Source: Paenibacillus polymyxa M1
Lineage (GTDB): Bacteria > Bacillota > Bacilli > Paenibacillales > Paenibacillaceae
DNA: 64,000 nucleotides
Assembly (NCBI RefSeq): GCF_000237325.1
Contig: NC_017542.1
Coordinates: forward strand, 4,666,001 to 4,730,000
Direction of reading: 5' to 3'
The notes under the pieces are model-generated. The model had not been told where the DNA came from. It did no database searches and saw only the letters and a program-made list of their open reading frames with translations. This document shows, in pieces, positions 54,435 to 62,937 of this stretch. Both the position numbers and the translations under genes were made by a program. Positions within the stretch are counted from its first letter, which is position 1. Each line of letters opens with the position of its first letter.

Positions 54435-54463
54435 ATTCTATCAAAATACCAAAAACGGAACAA
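54435..54463 (-). promoter_or_regulatory. sigma-A promoter of sda
   Basis: TTGTTC (minus strand, 54458-54463) and TAGAAT (54435-54440) are 17 bases apart. Transcription would start ~28 bases before the ATG. The -35 overlaps the LexA-like box, and a DnaA box abuts its upstream side. Confidence 0.65.
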
Positions 54464-54469
54464 GCGTTC
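54458..54469. promoter_or_regulatory. LexA (DinR) box candidate over the sda -35
   Basis: GAAC-AAGC-GTTC matches the Gram-positive SOS consensus GAACRNRYGTTC exactly in this core; the outer bases are G and T instead of C and C/G. LexA bound here would mask the -35 element. Confidence 0.6.
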
Positions 54470-54471
54470 TG

Positions 54472-54571
54472 TTATCCACAGTCAATTGTGGAAATCCTGT
54501 GTATAAATTGTTGGTAAGTGTCGTTAACCCTTATATGTGACAGGGGATAATGTGGACAATATTTATACACA
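54472..54571. promoter_or_regulatory. cluster of DnaA boxes upstream of sda
   Basis: Three perfect TTATNCACA boxes are present: TTATCCACA at 54472-54480 (plus), TTATACACA at 54498-54506 (minus) and TTATACACA at 54563-54571 (plus). A one-mismatch box, TTGTCCACA, is at 54551-54559 (minus). They fill 100 bases next to the sda promoter. An A8T8 run and AT-rich sequence follow to ~54660. In B. subtilis, DnaA bound at such boxes controls sda. Confidence 0.85.
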
Positions 54572-54682
54572 GAATTTTGGCGATTAAACGCAAAAAAAAT
54601 TTTTTTTATGTTTATACAAATATATTATATTTAGCATCTTGTTAATAGATTATAATGGTAACTTTTTGAAAAAAACATGAAT

Positions 54683-55339
54683 TTATTGAGGTCTTGTGTT
54701 TACCTCTAAAATCCATATCCGTCCATTCCAATCAAGCCCGTAATCAAATCCCAGTTGTCCGATCCCGGGAAATCTCCTTTCGAGTATAGGAATACAGTGC
54801 TGTGTAAGTTCAACGATCTCCCGCCGCTTTCGTATAGCTAGCCGTCGCGGATATATCATCCGAAGTGCCTCGGTTCCCTTCAACAAAGTTCCTCCTTTGC
54901 ACAAATTCGTTATGACCAGTCCGGGGCGAGCATGACGCGCCACCACTGCACGAAACTCCCATTTTCCCCCTTCCTTTACGACTTTGACTCGATAGTCAAC
55001 AGGTCTACCTTGGATACTTGCTAGTTGAATACCTTGCTGAATGAGATACGGACGTTGGATTCGGAGCTTATCGATTCCGACTACAAGCGCACTAAAATGG
55101 CTGAACCGATGTGTTTGTTCCATACGCGTACAGGTATAGCCCCTCCCCTCCTTTGCCACGCGCATGACTCCGCCCCCTCCGCCTCCTTTTACGGGTTTTA
55201 TAAATACAAAAGCATGCCGCCGCAGCATCATGCGCAATTGTTCTTCACTATATAGACAGGTTTCCGGTATATAAACGGCGGTATGTGGATGATGGAGGAG
55301 GGCCTTCGTCTTTAGCCATTTGCTTGCAAGTTGTCTCAT
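54683..55339 (-). CDS. short YheC/YheD-family ATP-grasp protein
   Basis: This 218-residue ATP-grasp protein belongs to the spore-coat-associated YheC/D family but is much shorter than the 375-residue paralogue at 14029. It keeps the phosphate-binding loop FIKPVKGGGGGGVMRV, the substrate segment PVDYRVKVVKEGGKWEFRAV and the metal site WILEVNTRPQ, where it ends abruptly. The N-terminal domain of the long form is missing. GAAAGGAGAG precedes the ATG, so it looks like a real short form rather than a broken gene. Substrate unknown. Confidence 0.85.
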   Translation of the reverse strand: MRQLASKWLKTKALLHHPHTAVYIPETCLYSEEQLRMMLRRHAFVFIKPVKGGGGGGVMRVAKEGRGYTCTRMEQTHRFSHFSALVVGIDKLRIQRPYLIQQGIQLASIQGRPVDYRVKVVKEGGKWEFRAVVARHARPGLVITNLCKGGTLLKGTEALRMIYPRRLAIRKRREIVELTQHCIPILERRFPGIGQLGFDYGLDWNGRIWILEVNTRPQ

Positions 55340-55559
55340 CTAATTCTCTCCTTTCGCCGTCAGGTATACTTATACATACTCAATAGGGGTGTGCTATTCT
55401 TGGATGTTTGTCAGGATCATGTGTCTATTTCGACAAGATCATGGTGAACGGTAGCATGCACCGGACAACACTGGTACAATGACAATAATCTGAATACCAT
55501 TTAGAACGGAGCAGTTGAATTTGCTGGCAAATGGTTTCTTTCAACAAGGAGGTCAACTC

Positions 55560-57095
55560 ATGAATAGCAAAATTGGCATCATGGACATTGGCTCAAACTC
55601 TATACGTCTCGTGATCTATGAAATGACAGAGACAGGAGCTTATCGAATTGTGCAGGAATGCAAAGAAGCTGCCCGGCTGAGCGAAAAGGTTGGGGCCAAC
55701 GGTCGTATGGAACGAGAAGCAATACGCAGCATCGCTCCATTGTTACGCCAATTTATGGAAGTGTGCCGTATGCACGGGGTTGTCCGAATGCGTGCAGCAG
55801 CAACAGCGGCCATCCGCAATGCGGCGAATTCGGACGAAATCGTTCAATGGATTGCGGAAGAGACAGATCTAACATTGGAAATACTGAGCGGGGAGCAAGA
55901 GGGCTATGCCGGTTTTCTGGGCGTAGTGAATACAATGAATGTGAGTGACGGAATTATTATTGACATCGGGGGCGGCAGTACCGAAATTACGCTGTTCCGT
56001 GATCGGACACGACTGCATACAGTTTCATTTCCCTTTGGCGCAGTCAATATGAATTGGCGCTTTGGACGTGAGGTCAAGAATGGCGAATGGTCTCCTGGAC
56101 AGATTGAGGAAATGGAGAGCTTTGTCCGTTCTTCACTGCAAAACCATGATTGGATCTTCTCCAATCCGGGTCTGCCGTTTATCGGGTTGGGTGGAACTCT
56201 CCGTACTTTGGCTAAAATCAATCAGAAACGTCGGGATTACTCGCTTCCTGTGACACACCATTACGAAATGACAATAGAAGATGTCGATTATTTCTATAGT
56301 AGTCTGCCTCATCTGCCCTATGAAAAACGCAAAAAAACAGCCGGCCTGTCCAAAGACAGAGCCGACATTATCGTACCGGGGCTCATTATATTGAAAACGA
56401 TCTTTGAAGCTGCTCAAGGCTCCGCGTATTTGGTCAGTGGAGCGGGTCTGCGAGACGGCCTGTTTCATGAGCTAGTCAACGCTGAGCAACCTGTGGTGGC
56501 TAACCCGCTCATCGCGTCCATTCGCAATATCCTGTCGTTTGCTGTCCCGGTTAGCGAAGCGCATGTCAAGCGGGTTAACGAGTACGCCGTCCGGCTCTAT
56601 GACACTTTAGCTGAGGGAACCTCAATCGCTATGGACAAACGCTTGTTACTAACTGCAGCAACTCTTTACAAAACAGGCGCAGCCTTGAATTACTATCATT
56701 TCCGCCAGCATTCCGTGTTCTGGATCTTGCACGCAGGCATTGGCGGTTTATCTCACCGGGAAACGGTGCTAGCCGCGCTGATCGCTGATTACCACCCCAA
56801 AAATCGGACCCCCCGCTTGCTGCGTACACATGCAGATATTTTGGAGCCTTCCGACGAAGAACGTGTACATCGGCTCGGCTCGCTGCTCCAGCTAGCAATC
56901 GGCATGGATCGTAGCGAATCCGGCATCATCACCAGCATCCATCCCACAACAGGAGACGATGCGCTGCATATTCGTCTGGAAAGCAGGAGTGAACCGATTC
57001 TGGAACAACGAGATCTGGTGGCTGTCGCAAAAGATTTCCAAAAGGCCTGGAATCTTACGTTGTCGTGGTCCATTCTTCCTTCTTCCAGTTTTTAA
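55560..57095 (+). CDS. ppx: exopolyphosphatase Ppx/GppA
   Basis: This 511-residue enzyme of the ASKHA phosphatase family removes terminal phosphate from polyphosphate (or pppGpp). It has IGIMDIGSNSIRLVIYE (phosphate 1), ERVRAAATAAIRNA-like RMRAAATAAIRNA, IIDIGGGSTEITLF and LVSGAGLRDGLFHE. The C-terminal ~190 residues are an HD-type helical domain. AAGGAGG precedes the chosen ATG; an upstream extension is ignored. Its last 41 bases overlap the end of the convergent ppk. Confidence 0.92.
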   Translation: MNSKIGIMDIGSNSIRLVIYEMTETGAYRIVQECKEAARLSEKVGANGRMEREAIRSIAPLLRQFMEVCRMHGVVRMRAAATAAIRNAANSDEIVQWIAEETDLTLEILSGEQEGYAGFLGVVNTMNVSDGIIIDIGGGSTEITLFRDRTRLHTVSFPFGAVNMNWRFGREVKNGEWSPGQIEEMESFVRSSLQNHDWIFSNPGLPFIGLGGTLRTLAKINQKRRDYSLPVTHHYEMTIEDVDYFYSSLPHLPYEKRKKTAGLSKDRADIIVPGLIILKTIFEAAQGSAYLVSGAGLRDGLFHELVNAEQPVVANPLIASIRNILSFAVPVSEAHVKRVNEYAVRLYDTLAEGTSIAMDKRLLLTAATLYKTGAALNYYHFRQHSVFWILHAGIGGLSHRETVLAALIADYHPKNRTPRLLRTHADILEPSDEERVHRLGSLLQLAIGMDRSESGIITSIHPTTGDDALHIRLESRSEPILEQRDLVAVAKDFQKAWNLTLSWSILPSSSF

Positions 57096-59163
57096 CCTTC
57101 ATCGCTTCGAATTGGCTCCTAATGGGAGCCTCTTCGTTGTTTCTTGCTACAAATTGATAGCTACCATTAGTTAAAAGCTGGCGCGCCTTTACATTATCTT
57201 TCAAGGATAAACGTAAAATATCCACCAGCATTTCTTTGATTCGGTCGTCATAAATCGGGCACATCAGCTCAATCCGGCGAGTCAGATTGCGAGTCATCCA
57301 ATCGGCGCTGGATAAGAATAGCTCCGAATGACCTGCATTTTCAAAGTAGAACAGTCTGGAATGCTCCAAGAAACGGTCGACAATGCTGATAACCCGAATG
57401 TTCTCGCTAAAGCCCTCCACGCCAGGGCGTAAACAGCAGACCCCTCGAATGATTAAATCAATCTTTACACCTGCTTGAGAAGCCGCATATAGTTCATCAA
57501 TCATTTCCTGATTGGATAAAGAATTAATTTTGGCAATAATACGGGCTGGCTTGCCTGCAAGTGCGTGCTCCGCTTCCCTGCGGATCAGCTCAAACAGCTT
57601 ATTTTTCATTCCCGTCGGGGCTACGGTGAAAGCTTGCGGAGTCTTGAGCGCCGAGAAACCCGTGATTTCATTAAACAGCTCAGAGGCATCCTCACCCAGC
57701 ACCGGATCCGCAGTGAATAACCCGATATCCGTATATACACGAGCTGTGCTTTCATTGTAGTTGCCAGTTCCCACATGCACGTATCGTTTGAGCACATTAC
57801 GTTCATGGCGTACTATTAGAATAATTTTGGCGTGCGTCTTCAAGCCGACCAACCCGTAGACTACATGACAGCCAGCTTTTTCAAGCGTACGCGCCCAAGC
57901 AATATTACGTTCTTCGTCAAAACGTGCCTTCAGCTCGACCACTACCGTCACCTGCTTACCCGATTCGGCTGCACGTGCCAGAGCCGGAATGAGCTTCGAT
58001 TCTCCATTGACACGATACAGGGTCATCTTAATGGCCATTACATCCGGGTCCTCCGATGCCTCAATGATAAAATCAGTTACCGCATCGAATGATTCATACG
58101 GATGGTACACGAGCACGTCCCGTTTGCGAAGTACGTTAAAGATATCCTCTTGCGGAGGCAGTTCTTCCGGATACAATGGTTTGATTGCCGGAAACTTCAG
58201 ATGCGAATACCCCTCCAAATGATCGGCAAAAGACGATAAAAACGTCAGATCTAACGGCCCGTCGATCTCAAATACATGATCGAACAGCTTGAATTCGCGT
58301 TGAAGCTCCATCAGAGCAAACGGGTTAATCCCTTTCTCCACTTCCAGTCTGACCGGTGCTCCCCGCCGTCTTCGACGCAGCTCTTTTTCAATCTCTTCGA
58401 GCAAATCTTCGATCTCTTCTTCATTAATGGACAAATCAGAGTTACGCGTAACCCGAAAGGCATGAACCGCCTCGGGGATATATCCGGAAAACAGCGTTTG
58501 TATATGATGCTTAATCAGTTCCTCAATTAAAATAAATGATTTCTTCTTGCTATTCGAACGTAACGGTACCGAAACAACACGCGGAATATTGGAAGGCACC
58601 TGCACAATGGCAAAAAGCGGCTTATCCTCCTCCGTATCTCCCGGACGTCTCAAGACAACTGCCAAATATACGTATTTATTGTGAACTAGTGGAAAAGGAC
58701 GGCTCTGATCGACCGCCATCGGTGTGAGCACCGGAAATATAATTTCATGAAAATATGCATCCAGCGACTTGCGCTGTGTCGTATTTAAGTCATTATATTC
58801 AAGTAGCAAAAGACCTTTTTTCGTCAATAGGCGAGAAATATCACGATAGGTTCGATATTGCTCGGATACCATCGAGACGGTACGCTTGATCAGCCGCTTG
58901 TACAAACCGGAGGGGGTATATCCCGTAAAATCCTTTTGCATAAAACCAGCCTTGATCTTCTCGCGCGTCTCTGCAACACGAACAGCCATAAACTCATCCA
59001 AATTGCTGGACACAATTGCTAAGAATTTGGCTCTCTCCAGCAACGGTGTATCTGAATCTTGAGCCTCCTGGAGCACACGGCGATTAAATTCAATCCAGCT
59101 TAAATCTCGGTTAAAGTAACGTTCTGACCCGGCTTTATCCTTCTTCTGACTCTCTATCAACAT
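57055..59163 (-). CDS. ppk: polyphosphate kinase 1
   Basis: This 702-residue kinase reversibly polymerises the ATP gamma-phosphate into polyphosphate. The PPK1 domains are complete: RYFNRDLSWIEFNRRVLQEA at the N-terminus, the autophosphorylated His in KRYVHVGTGNYNESTARVYTD, a second conserved His in RFLEHSRLFYF, and RVNGESKLIPALARAAE. The ATG follows GGAGGCC. It converges with ppx and overlaps it by 41 bases. TTTACA repeats at 11-bp spacing upstream suggest PhoP control. Confidence 0.96.
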   Translation of the reverse strand: MLIESQKKDKAGSERYFNRDLSWIEFNRRVLQEAQDSDTPLLERAKFLAIVSSNLDEFMAVRVAETREKIKAGFMQKDFTGYTPSGLYKRLIKRTVSMVSEQYRTYRDISRLLTKKGLLLLEYNDLNTTQRKSLDAYFHEIIFPVLTPMAVDQSRPFPLVHNKYVYLAVVLRRPGDTEEDKPLFAIVQVPSNIPRVVSVPLRSNSKKKSFILIEELIKHHIQTLFSGYIPEAVHAFRVTRNSDLSINEEEIEDLLEEIEKELRRRRRGAPVRLEVEKGINPFALMELQREFKLFDHVFEIDGPLDLTFLSSFADHLEGYSHLKFPAIKPLYPEELPPQEDIFNVLRKRDVLVYHPYESFDAVTDFIIEASEDPDVMAIKMTLYRVNGESKLIPALARAAESGKQVTVVVELKARFDEERNIAWARTLEKAGCHVVYGLVGLKTHAKIILIVRHERNVLKRYVHVGTGNYNESTARVYTDIGLFTADPVLGEDASELFNEITGFSALKTPQAFTVAPTGMKNKLFELIRREAEHALAGKPARIIAKINSLSNQEMIDELYAASQAGVKIDLIIRGVCCLRPGVEGFSENIRVISIVDRFLEHSRLFYFENAGHSELFLSSADWMTRNLTRRIELMCPIYDDRIKEMLVDILRLSLKDNVKARQLLTNGSYQFVARNNEEAPIRSQFEAMKVKNWKKEEWTTTT

Positions 59164-59239
59164 ATGGCCTCCATCAATTTCATGCAGTATAGTTACCCTT
59201 TATTGTACTATTAGATGAAACGCACTAGCATCACAGAAG

Positions 59240-59267
59240 TGTAAACGCAATGTAAAATGTGTGTAAA
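59240..59267 (-). promoter_or_regulatory. Pho-box-like triple repeat upstream of ppk
   Basis: On the minus strand TTTACA occurs three times at exact 11-bp intervals (59262-59267, 59251-59256, 59240-59245), matching the TT(A/C/T)ACA-N5 tandem pattern bound by phosphorylated PhoP in Bacillus. A -10 (TACAAT, 59202-59207) without a good -35 lies downstream, as in PhoP-activated promoters. The rest of the 59164-59470 gap shows nothing else clear. Confidence 0.6.
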
Positions 59268-59470
59268 CACATAATGGATGTCGAAAAGGTCAAACGGATG
59301 CTTTACAAAAATAGCATTAAGCGGTACAGTGTTTACGTCTGTTTCATAGAGTAGAATGACGAACCGTACCTTTTTCAGTTGTTTAAGTTCATTATGATGT
59401 CTAATAGCCACTTAGTAGCCACGTTCAATTGCTGATTTTCAAATGGCATGATATAGGGAGGATTTACGTT

Positions 59471-59716
59471 ATGGAACCCAAGAAAACGCCACGTGTACTG
59501 CAAAAAAACATCGAATTTTTTACCGCGGCGCTGTCTCAACACCTCGTTTCGGTCTGGCAAGAAGACCCTGCAGGCGTGTACTGTGAGATAGGCTGTGGTT
59601 ATATCGAATTGTTCAGCAGCGAGATGATTCGGGTGCGCAATCAGGATGGGACCCCAAGCCATTATGACCGCAATATCACAATGTTTCAGCTAATCACGAA
59701 GGATCAGCCGTTATAA
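59471..59716 (+). CDS. hypothetical small protein (81 aa)
   Basis: This 81-residue protein is of unknown family. It is polar with a helical first half (VLQKNIEFFTAALSQHLVSVWQ) and a predicted beta second half (GVYCEIGCGYIELFSSEMIRVRN), and has two cysteines spaced C-x4-C. GGGAGGATTTACGTT precedes the ATG. A terminator 98 bases downstream implies a monocistronic gene. I cannot assign a function. Confidence 0.65.
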   Translation: MEPKKTPRVLQKNIEFFTAALSQHLVSVWQEDPAGVYCEIGCGYIELFSSEMIRVRNQDGTPSHYDRNITMFQLITKDQPL

Positions 59717-59813
59717 TTATTATATGCTATGTCTGCGCTGTTCTTCCAGATTAGAATGGTTATATGTTTAAACTACCAATTTTCATATCTGTTGAATCTT
59801 GCAGGTTTCTCCG

Positions 59814-59839
59814 AAAAAGCGCCATAGAGCGCTTTTTTT
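59814..59839 (+). terminator. terminator before mqnB
   Basis: AAAAAGCGC and GCGCTTTTT form a 9-bp stem with a 6-base loop, then T7. It insulates mqnB from the 59471-59716 gene. Confidence 0.85.
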
Positions 59840-59919
59840 GTCGACTTTTTTTTGAACATCGTTTGGAAAAGCAGTATGATAAGAAAGCATATTACCTAAA
59901 TTTAAAGGGGAATCAACCG

Positions 59920-60579
59920 ATGGAGCATACAACATCAGATGGGCGCATCCTGGTCATGACCGCGGTTGAAGGCGAACGGGAGGCTGTGCTGCGCGGCCTG
60001 AAAGGCGACACTCGCTTTGTGGTCGAACTGGCTGGTGTAGGCGCTCCGTCCGCAGCGGCTTCAACCGCGCTGGCACTAGCTACAGGCGATTACCGTCTGG
60101 TCATTAGCGCCGGAATTGGGGGCGGCTTCGTGGAGGCCGCTGCACTGGAGAGCGTCGTCGTCGCTGACGCGATTATTGCCGCCGACCTGGGGGCAGAGAC
60201 GGCAGAGGGTTTCAGTAGCGTGGACGAGCTGGGTTTTGGCTCCAGCCGCATTGCCGTGAACGCTGCCACCACTCAGCGATTCGTTCAGGGGCTGCGTGAC
60301 GCTGGCCAGACGGCCGTCGCCGGACCGATCCTGACCGTCTCGACGGCCACCGGCACGGCGGCAACAGCGGAACGCCTAGCCAAACGCATTCCCGGAGCTG
60401 CTGCCGAAGCGATGGAAGGTTACGGCGTTGCCGTGGCGGCCAACAGGTTCGAGCTGCCGATGATGGAGATTCGCACGATTTCCAATGCTGTTGGTCCACG
60501 TGACCGTGCAGCCTGGCGAATCAAAGAGGCTTTGCAAGCGTTGGAAGCCGCATTTTCTACATTAACGGAGGTTATATAG
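59920..60579 (+). CDS. mqnB: futalosine hydrolase MqnB
   Basis: This 219-residue nucleosidase cleaves futalosine to dehypoxanthine futalosine in the alternative menaquinone pathway. It has the purine-nucleosidase-fold motifs VISAGIGGGF and GAAAEAMEGYGVAVAA, the Met-Glu pair contacting ribose. AAAGGGG precedes the chosen ATG. The region is richer in GC than its surroundings. mqnD begins directly after its stop codon. mqnA, C and E are not in the window. Confidence 0.9.
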   Translation: MEHTTSDGRILVMTAVEGEREAVLRGLKGDTRFVVELAGVGAPSAAASTALALATGDYRLVISAGIGGGFVEAAALESVVVADAIIAADLGAETAEGFSSVDELGFGSSRIAVNAATTQRFVQGLRDAGQTAVAGPILTVSTATGTAATAERLAKRIPGAAAEAMEGYGVAVAANRFELPMMEIRTISNAVGPRDRAAWRIKEALQALEAAFSTLTEVI

Positions 60580-61437
60580 ATGCAAATTGCTTTTTCACCT
60601 TGTCCTAACGACACTTTTGTCTTCCATGCCTTGGCTCATGGATTAATTCCGGGCGCACCCGCGCTGGACATTACATTCGCCGATATCGACATCACCAACA
60701 ATCTGGCGATCACACCAGACGGACTTGATATCATGAAAATTTCGTACGCTGCACTTCCTTGGGTGCTGGATGAGTACGCCCTGCTGCCTTGTGGCGGCGC
60801 ACTGGGCCGGGGTTGCGGGCCGCTCGTGCTGACCAAGGAAGATTCCACCGTCAAAGGTCCGGAAGCCCTGTCCGGCAAGCGTGTAGCTGTTCCAAGTGAA
60901 CGTTCCACTGCTTATCTGCTGTTCCGCCTATGGGCGGCCAAGCATGTGCCTGGGGGTGTCGGCGAGATTGTCGTGATGCCGTTCGACCAAATTATGCCTG
61001 CTGTCCGTGACGGACATATAGATGCGGGATTGGTGATTCATGAAGCACGCTTCACATATCCGTCCTATGGACTTAGCAAGCAAGTTGATCTGGGGAACTG
61101 GTGGGAAGAAGATACAGGACTGCCAATTCCCCTCGGAGCTATTATTGCCCGTCGTACGCTGGATCTGGATGCGATCACCAACTGGATACGCGCCTCTGTC
61201 GAATATGCTTGGAAACATCCCGAAGCTTCGCGTGAATATGTATTGTCTCATGCGCAAGAGCTATCACCCGATGTTGCCCAATCGCATATCGACCTGTATG
61301 TGAACGATTTTACCGCTAATCTGGGCGATAGCGGTTATGCCGCCATCGAAGCCTTGCTCGGTCGCGCCGCACAGGAAGGGCTGGTGCCTTCGTTTGATTT
61401 AGCCAAACTGCGCCTTACGTCCACAACAACACGTTAA
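60580..61437 (+). CDS. mqnD: 1,4-dihydroxy-6-naphthoate synthase MqnD
   Basis: This 285-residue enzyme of the periplasmic-binding-protein fold converts cyclic dehypoxanthine futalosine to dihydroxynaphthoate. It has FSPCPNDTFVFHALAHG at the N-terminus, PSERSTAYLLFRL and DAGLVIHEARFTY, characteristic of MqnD. The ribosome site GGAGG lies in the last codons of mqnB, and the genes abut without a gap, so translation is coupled. A terminator follows. Confidence 0.93.
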   Translation: MQIAFSPCPNDTFVFHALAHGLIPGAPALDITFADIDITNNLAITPDGLDIMKISYAALPWVLDEYALLPCGGALGRGCGPLVLTKEDSTVKGPEALSGKRVAVPSERSTAYLLFRLWAAKHVPGGVGEIVVMPFDQIMPAVRDGHIDAGLVIHEARFTYPSYGLSKQVDLGNWWEEDTGLPIPLGAIIARRTLDLDAITNWIRASVEYAWKHPEASREYVLSHAQELSPDVAQSHIDLYVNDFTANLGDSGYAAIEALLGRAAQEGLVPSFDLAKLRLTSTTTR

Positions 61438-61491
61438 AAGGCGCAGACATGCCATGCATGTTATCTCCTGAATAAAGCAGCTTAAACATAT

Positions 61492-61545
61492 AAAACCTCC
61501 CGAACGAGCACATTGCCTAGCCATGCGCCCCATTCGGGAGGTTTT
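61492..61545. terminator. bidirectional terminator after mqnD
   Basis: AAAACCTCCCGAA and TTCGGGAGGTTTT form a perfect 13-bp stem with a 28-base loop, and A/T runs occur on both sides. It ends mqnBD and the convergent 61599-61919 gene. Confidence 0.88.
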
Positions 61546-61598
61546 ATGATTTCAATTCATGATGCAAATCTTCATGAGATCTCGCTTGATCTCTATTC

Positions 61599-61919
61599 TT
61601 AGCTCTGTTCTTGCTCCACGACCTCGGTCTTAAACACGTTATCCAGTTTGGTACCCAATCGTTTGACCAGGGGGACCTTGATATCCCGACTCAGCTCCTT
61701 GAAAAAAGCGTCCATGTCACAATTAATCTTATCCAACACGACCTTTACGGTGCCCTCTTCCAAAATCTGCTCATTCAGATCCTCAGGTACCGTAACCGAG
61801 ATATCATACTTCTTGCATAACGTTTTAATGTAGCGGCTAAAGATTTCGATAAGCTCCTCATTGTTGAACTTCTCAACTGCAACTTGCCCTTTGTTCGTAA
61901 ATTTCAAATTCACTCTCAC
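61599..61919 (-). CDS. hypothetical protein (106 aa)
   Basis: This ~106-residue acidic protein is of unknown family, mostly alpha/beta, with a helix FNNEELIEIFSRYIKTLCKKY and a polar tail. I chose GTG at 61919, downstream of AAAAGGGGAAA; an ATG ten codons earlier (61949) has no ribosome site. About 310 bases without a gene lie upstream (61920-62232). These contain a possible -10 (TATACT on the minus strand, near 62035) and an isolated DnaA-box-like sequence. Function unknown. Confidence 0.65.
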   Translation of the reverse strand: MRVNLKFTNKGQVAVEKFNNEELIEIFSRYIKTLCKKYDISVTVPEDLNEQILEEGTVKVVLDKINCDMDAFFKELSRDIKVPLVKRLGTKLDNVFKTEVVEQEQS

Positions 61920-62232
61920 GTTAGCATTTCCCCTTTTCCTTTTGACCATTTATTTTGGATAAACGTTGAACCCTTCAGAGGCTCTTCAAAGAAAGGGCCT
62001 TACCGGTCGTTTTAGACTCTTGTCCTTTGATATACTAAGTATAACACATTAAGTCCGTTTTCATTTCCCAACTTGTCGTTTTATGATAAAAAATGATACA
62101 TTTTGCGCATTTTCAGCATAATTTCTTTCTTTTCATGCCAATCATTAGGAATAGTTTATACACAAATACACAAGAAAACGCCTATCTGGCAAAAGAAAGA
62201 CGTCTCCACGTTGATGCTTAAGCAGTATGCAT

Positions 62233-62523
62233 TTATAGAGGTTTCGTACATTCCCAACCGTGTGAACGATACTCACGCACAGCATCTCGTATATCCTCAA
62301 TATCATCTGTATGCAGCAAAATGGCAGGTAGAATTACCCAGTACTCATTCTCCGCTAGATCAATAAATACGTCCTCGACATCATAATATTGCATATCGCC
62401 AAATGCCGTATCCCTGATTTTCTGTCCAACCAAAGGTGTAAAAGGGGAATCAAATGTTTTGGTCACCTTCGTATATTCCTTCACACCCGTTGCCGAGATT
62501 TGCTGTGAAACAATGACGCTCAA
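62233..62523 (-). CDS. hypothetical protein (96 aa)
   Basis: This 96-residue acidic protein is not a family I recognise. It has a beta-rich N-terminal half, then DMQYYDVEDVFIDLAENEYW and a C-terminal helix DDIEDIRDAVREYRSHG. The start is TTG, eight bases after GGGAGGT. It follows the small membrane protein gene by 18 bases and is probably co-transcribed with it. Role unknown. Confidence 0.65.
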   Translation of the reverse strand: MSVIVSQQISATGVKEYTKVTKTFDSPFTPLVGQKIRDTAFGDMQYYDVEDVFIDLAENEYWVILPAILLHTDDIEDIRDAVREYRSHGWECTKPL

Positions 62524-62541
62524 TGGTGTTACCTCCCTGAC

Positions 62542-62868
62542 CTAATAATGCTCATTATAACCTTCTCTCAGACCTTCTACAAAACCTTGCGCGAAAAAAA
62601 TCATAAAAATCAACAGGCCAATGCCAATGGCGACGGAGCTGATGACGATAATCAGGATGCCCTGCGTGTTTCTTTGTTCCATCTTTCTAGTCAAAATTCC
62701 GAAAACAAGGCCGATAAGCCCAAGTAAGCCTCCAATGACAAAAAAACTAAATACGAACCCCAAACCTGAAAAAATCCAGCCAAATAGAGCGAGCACCCAG
62801 CCTTGCGGCTGCGGCTCACTCTGTTTCATCTGCCAGCGTTCCCTCGCTGTAGGTGTGTATCTGTCCAT
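62542..62868 (-). CDS. small membrane protein, DUF4190-like
   Basis: This 108-residue protein has two predicted transmembrane helices (~24-56 and ~68-92) after a polar N-terminus (RYTPTARERWQMKQSEPQPQ). The G-rich first helix (GLGFVFSFFVIGGLLGLIGLVFG, split) and conserved length resemble DUF4190-type proteins of Gram-positives, but I cannot confirm the family. GGGGGAGC precedes the ATG. It lies 69 bases after the 62938-63552 gene in the same direction. Confidence 0.65.
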   Translation of the reverse strand: MDRYTPTARERWQMKQSEPQPQGWVLALFGWIFSGLGFVFSFFVIGGLLGLIGLVFGILTRKMEQRNTQGILIIVISSVAIGIGLLIFMIFFAQGFVEGLREGYNEHY

Positions 62869-62937
62869 TTCTTAGCTCCCCCGCTCATAAGACAAAGATC
62901 TGTAATGCCCAGCATCGGATTAACGTTAGGTCCCTTC

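Noticed and set aside
62156..62164. Isolated perfect DnaA box (TTATACACA)
   Set aside because: A single nine-base match in AT-rich sequence, with no partner boxes or promoter arrangement as at sda, is expected by chance.
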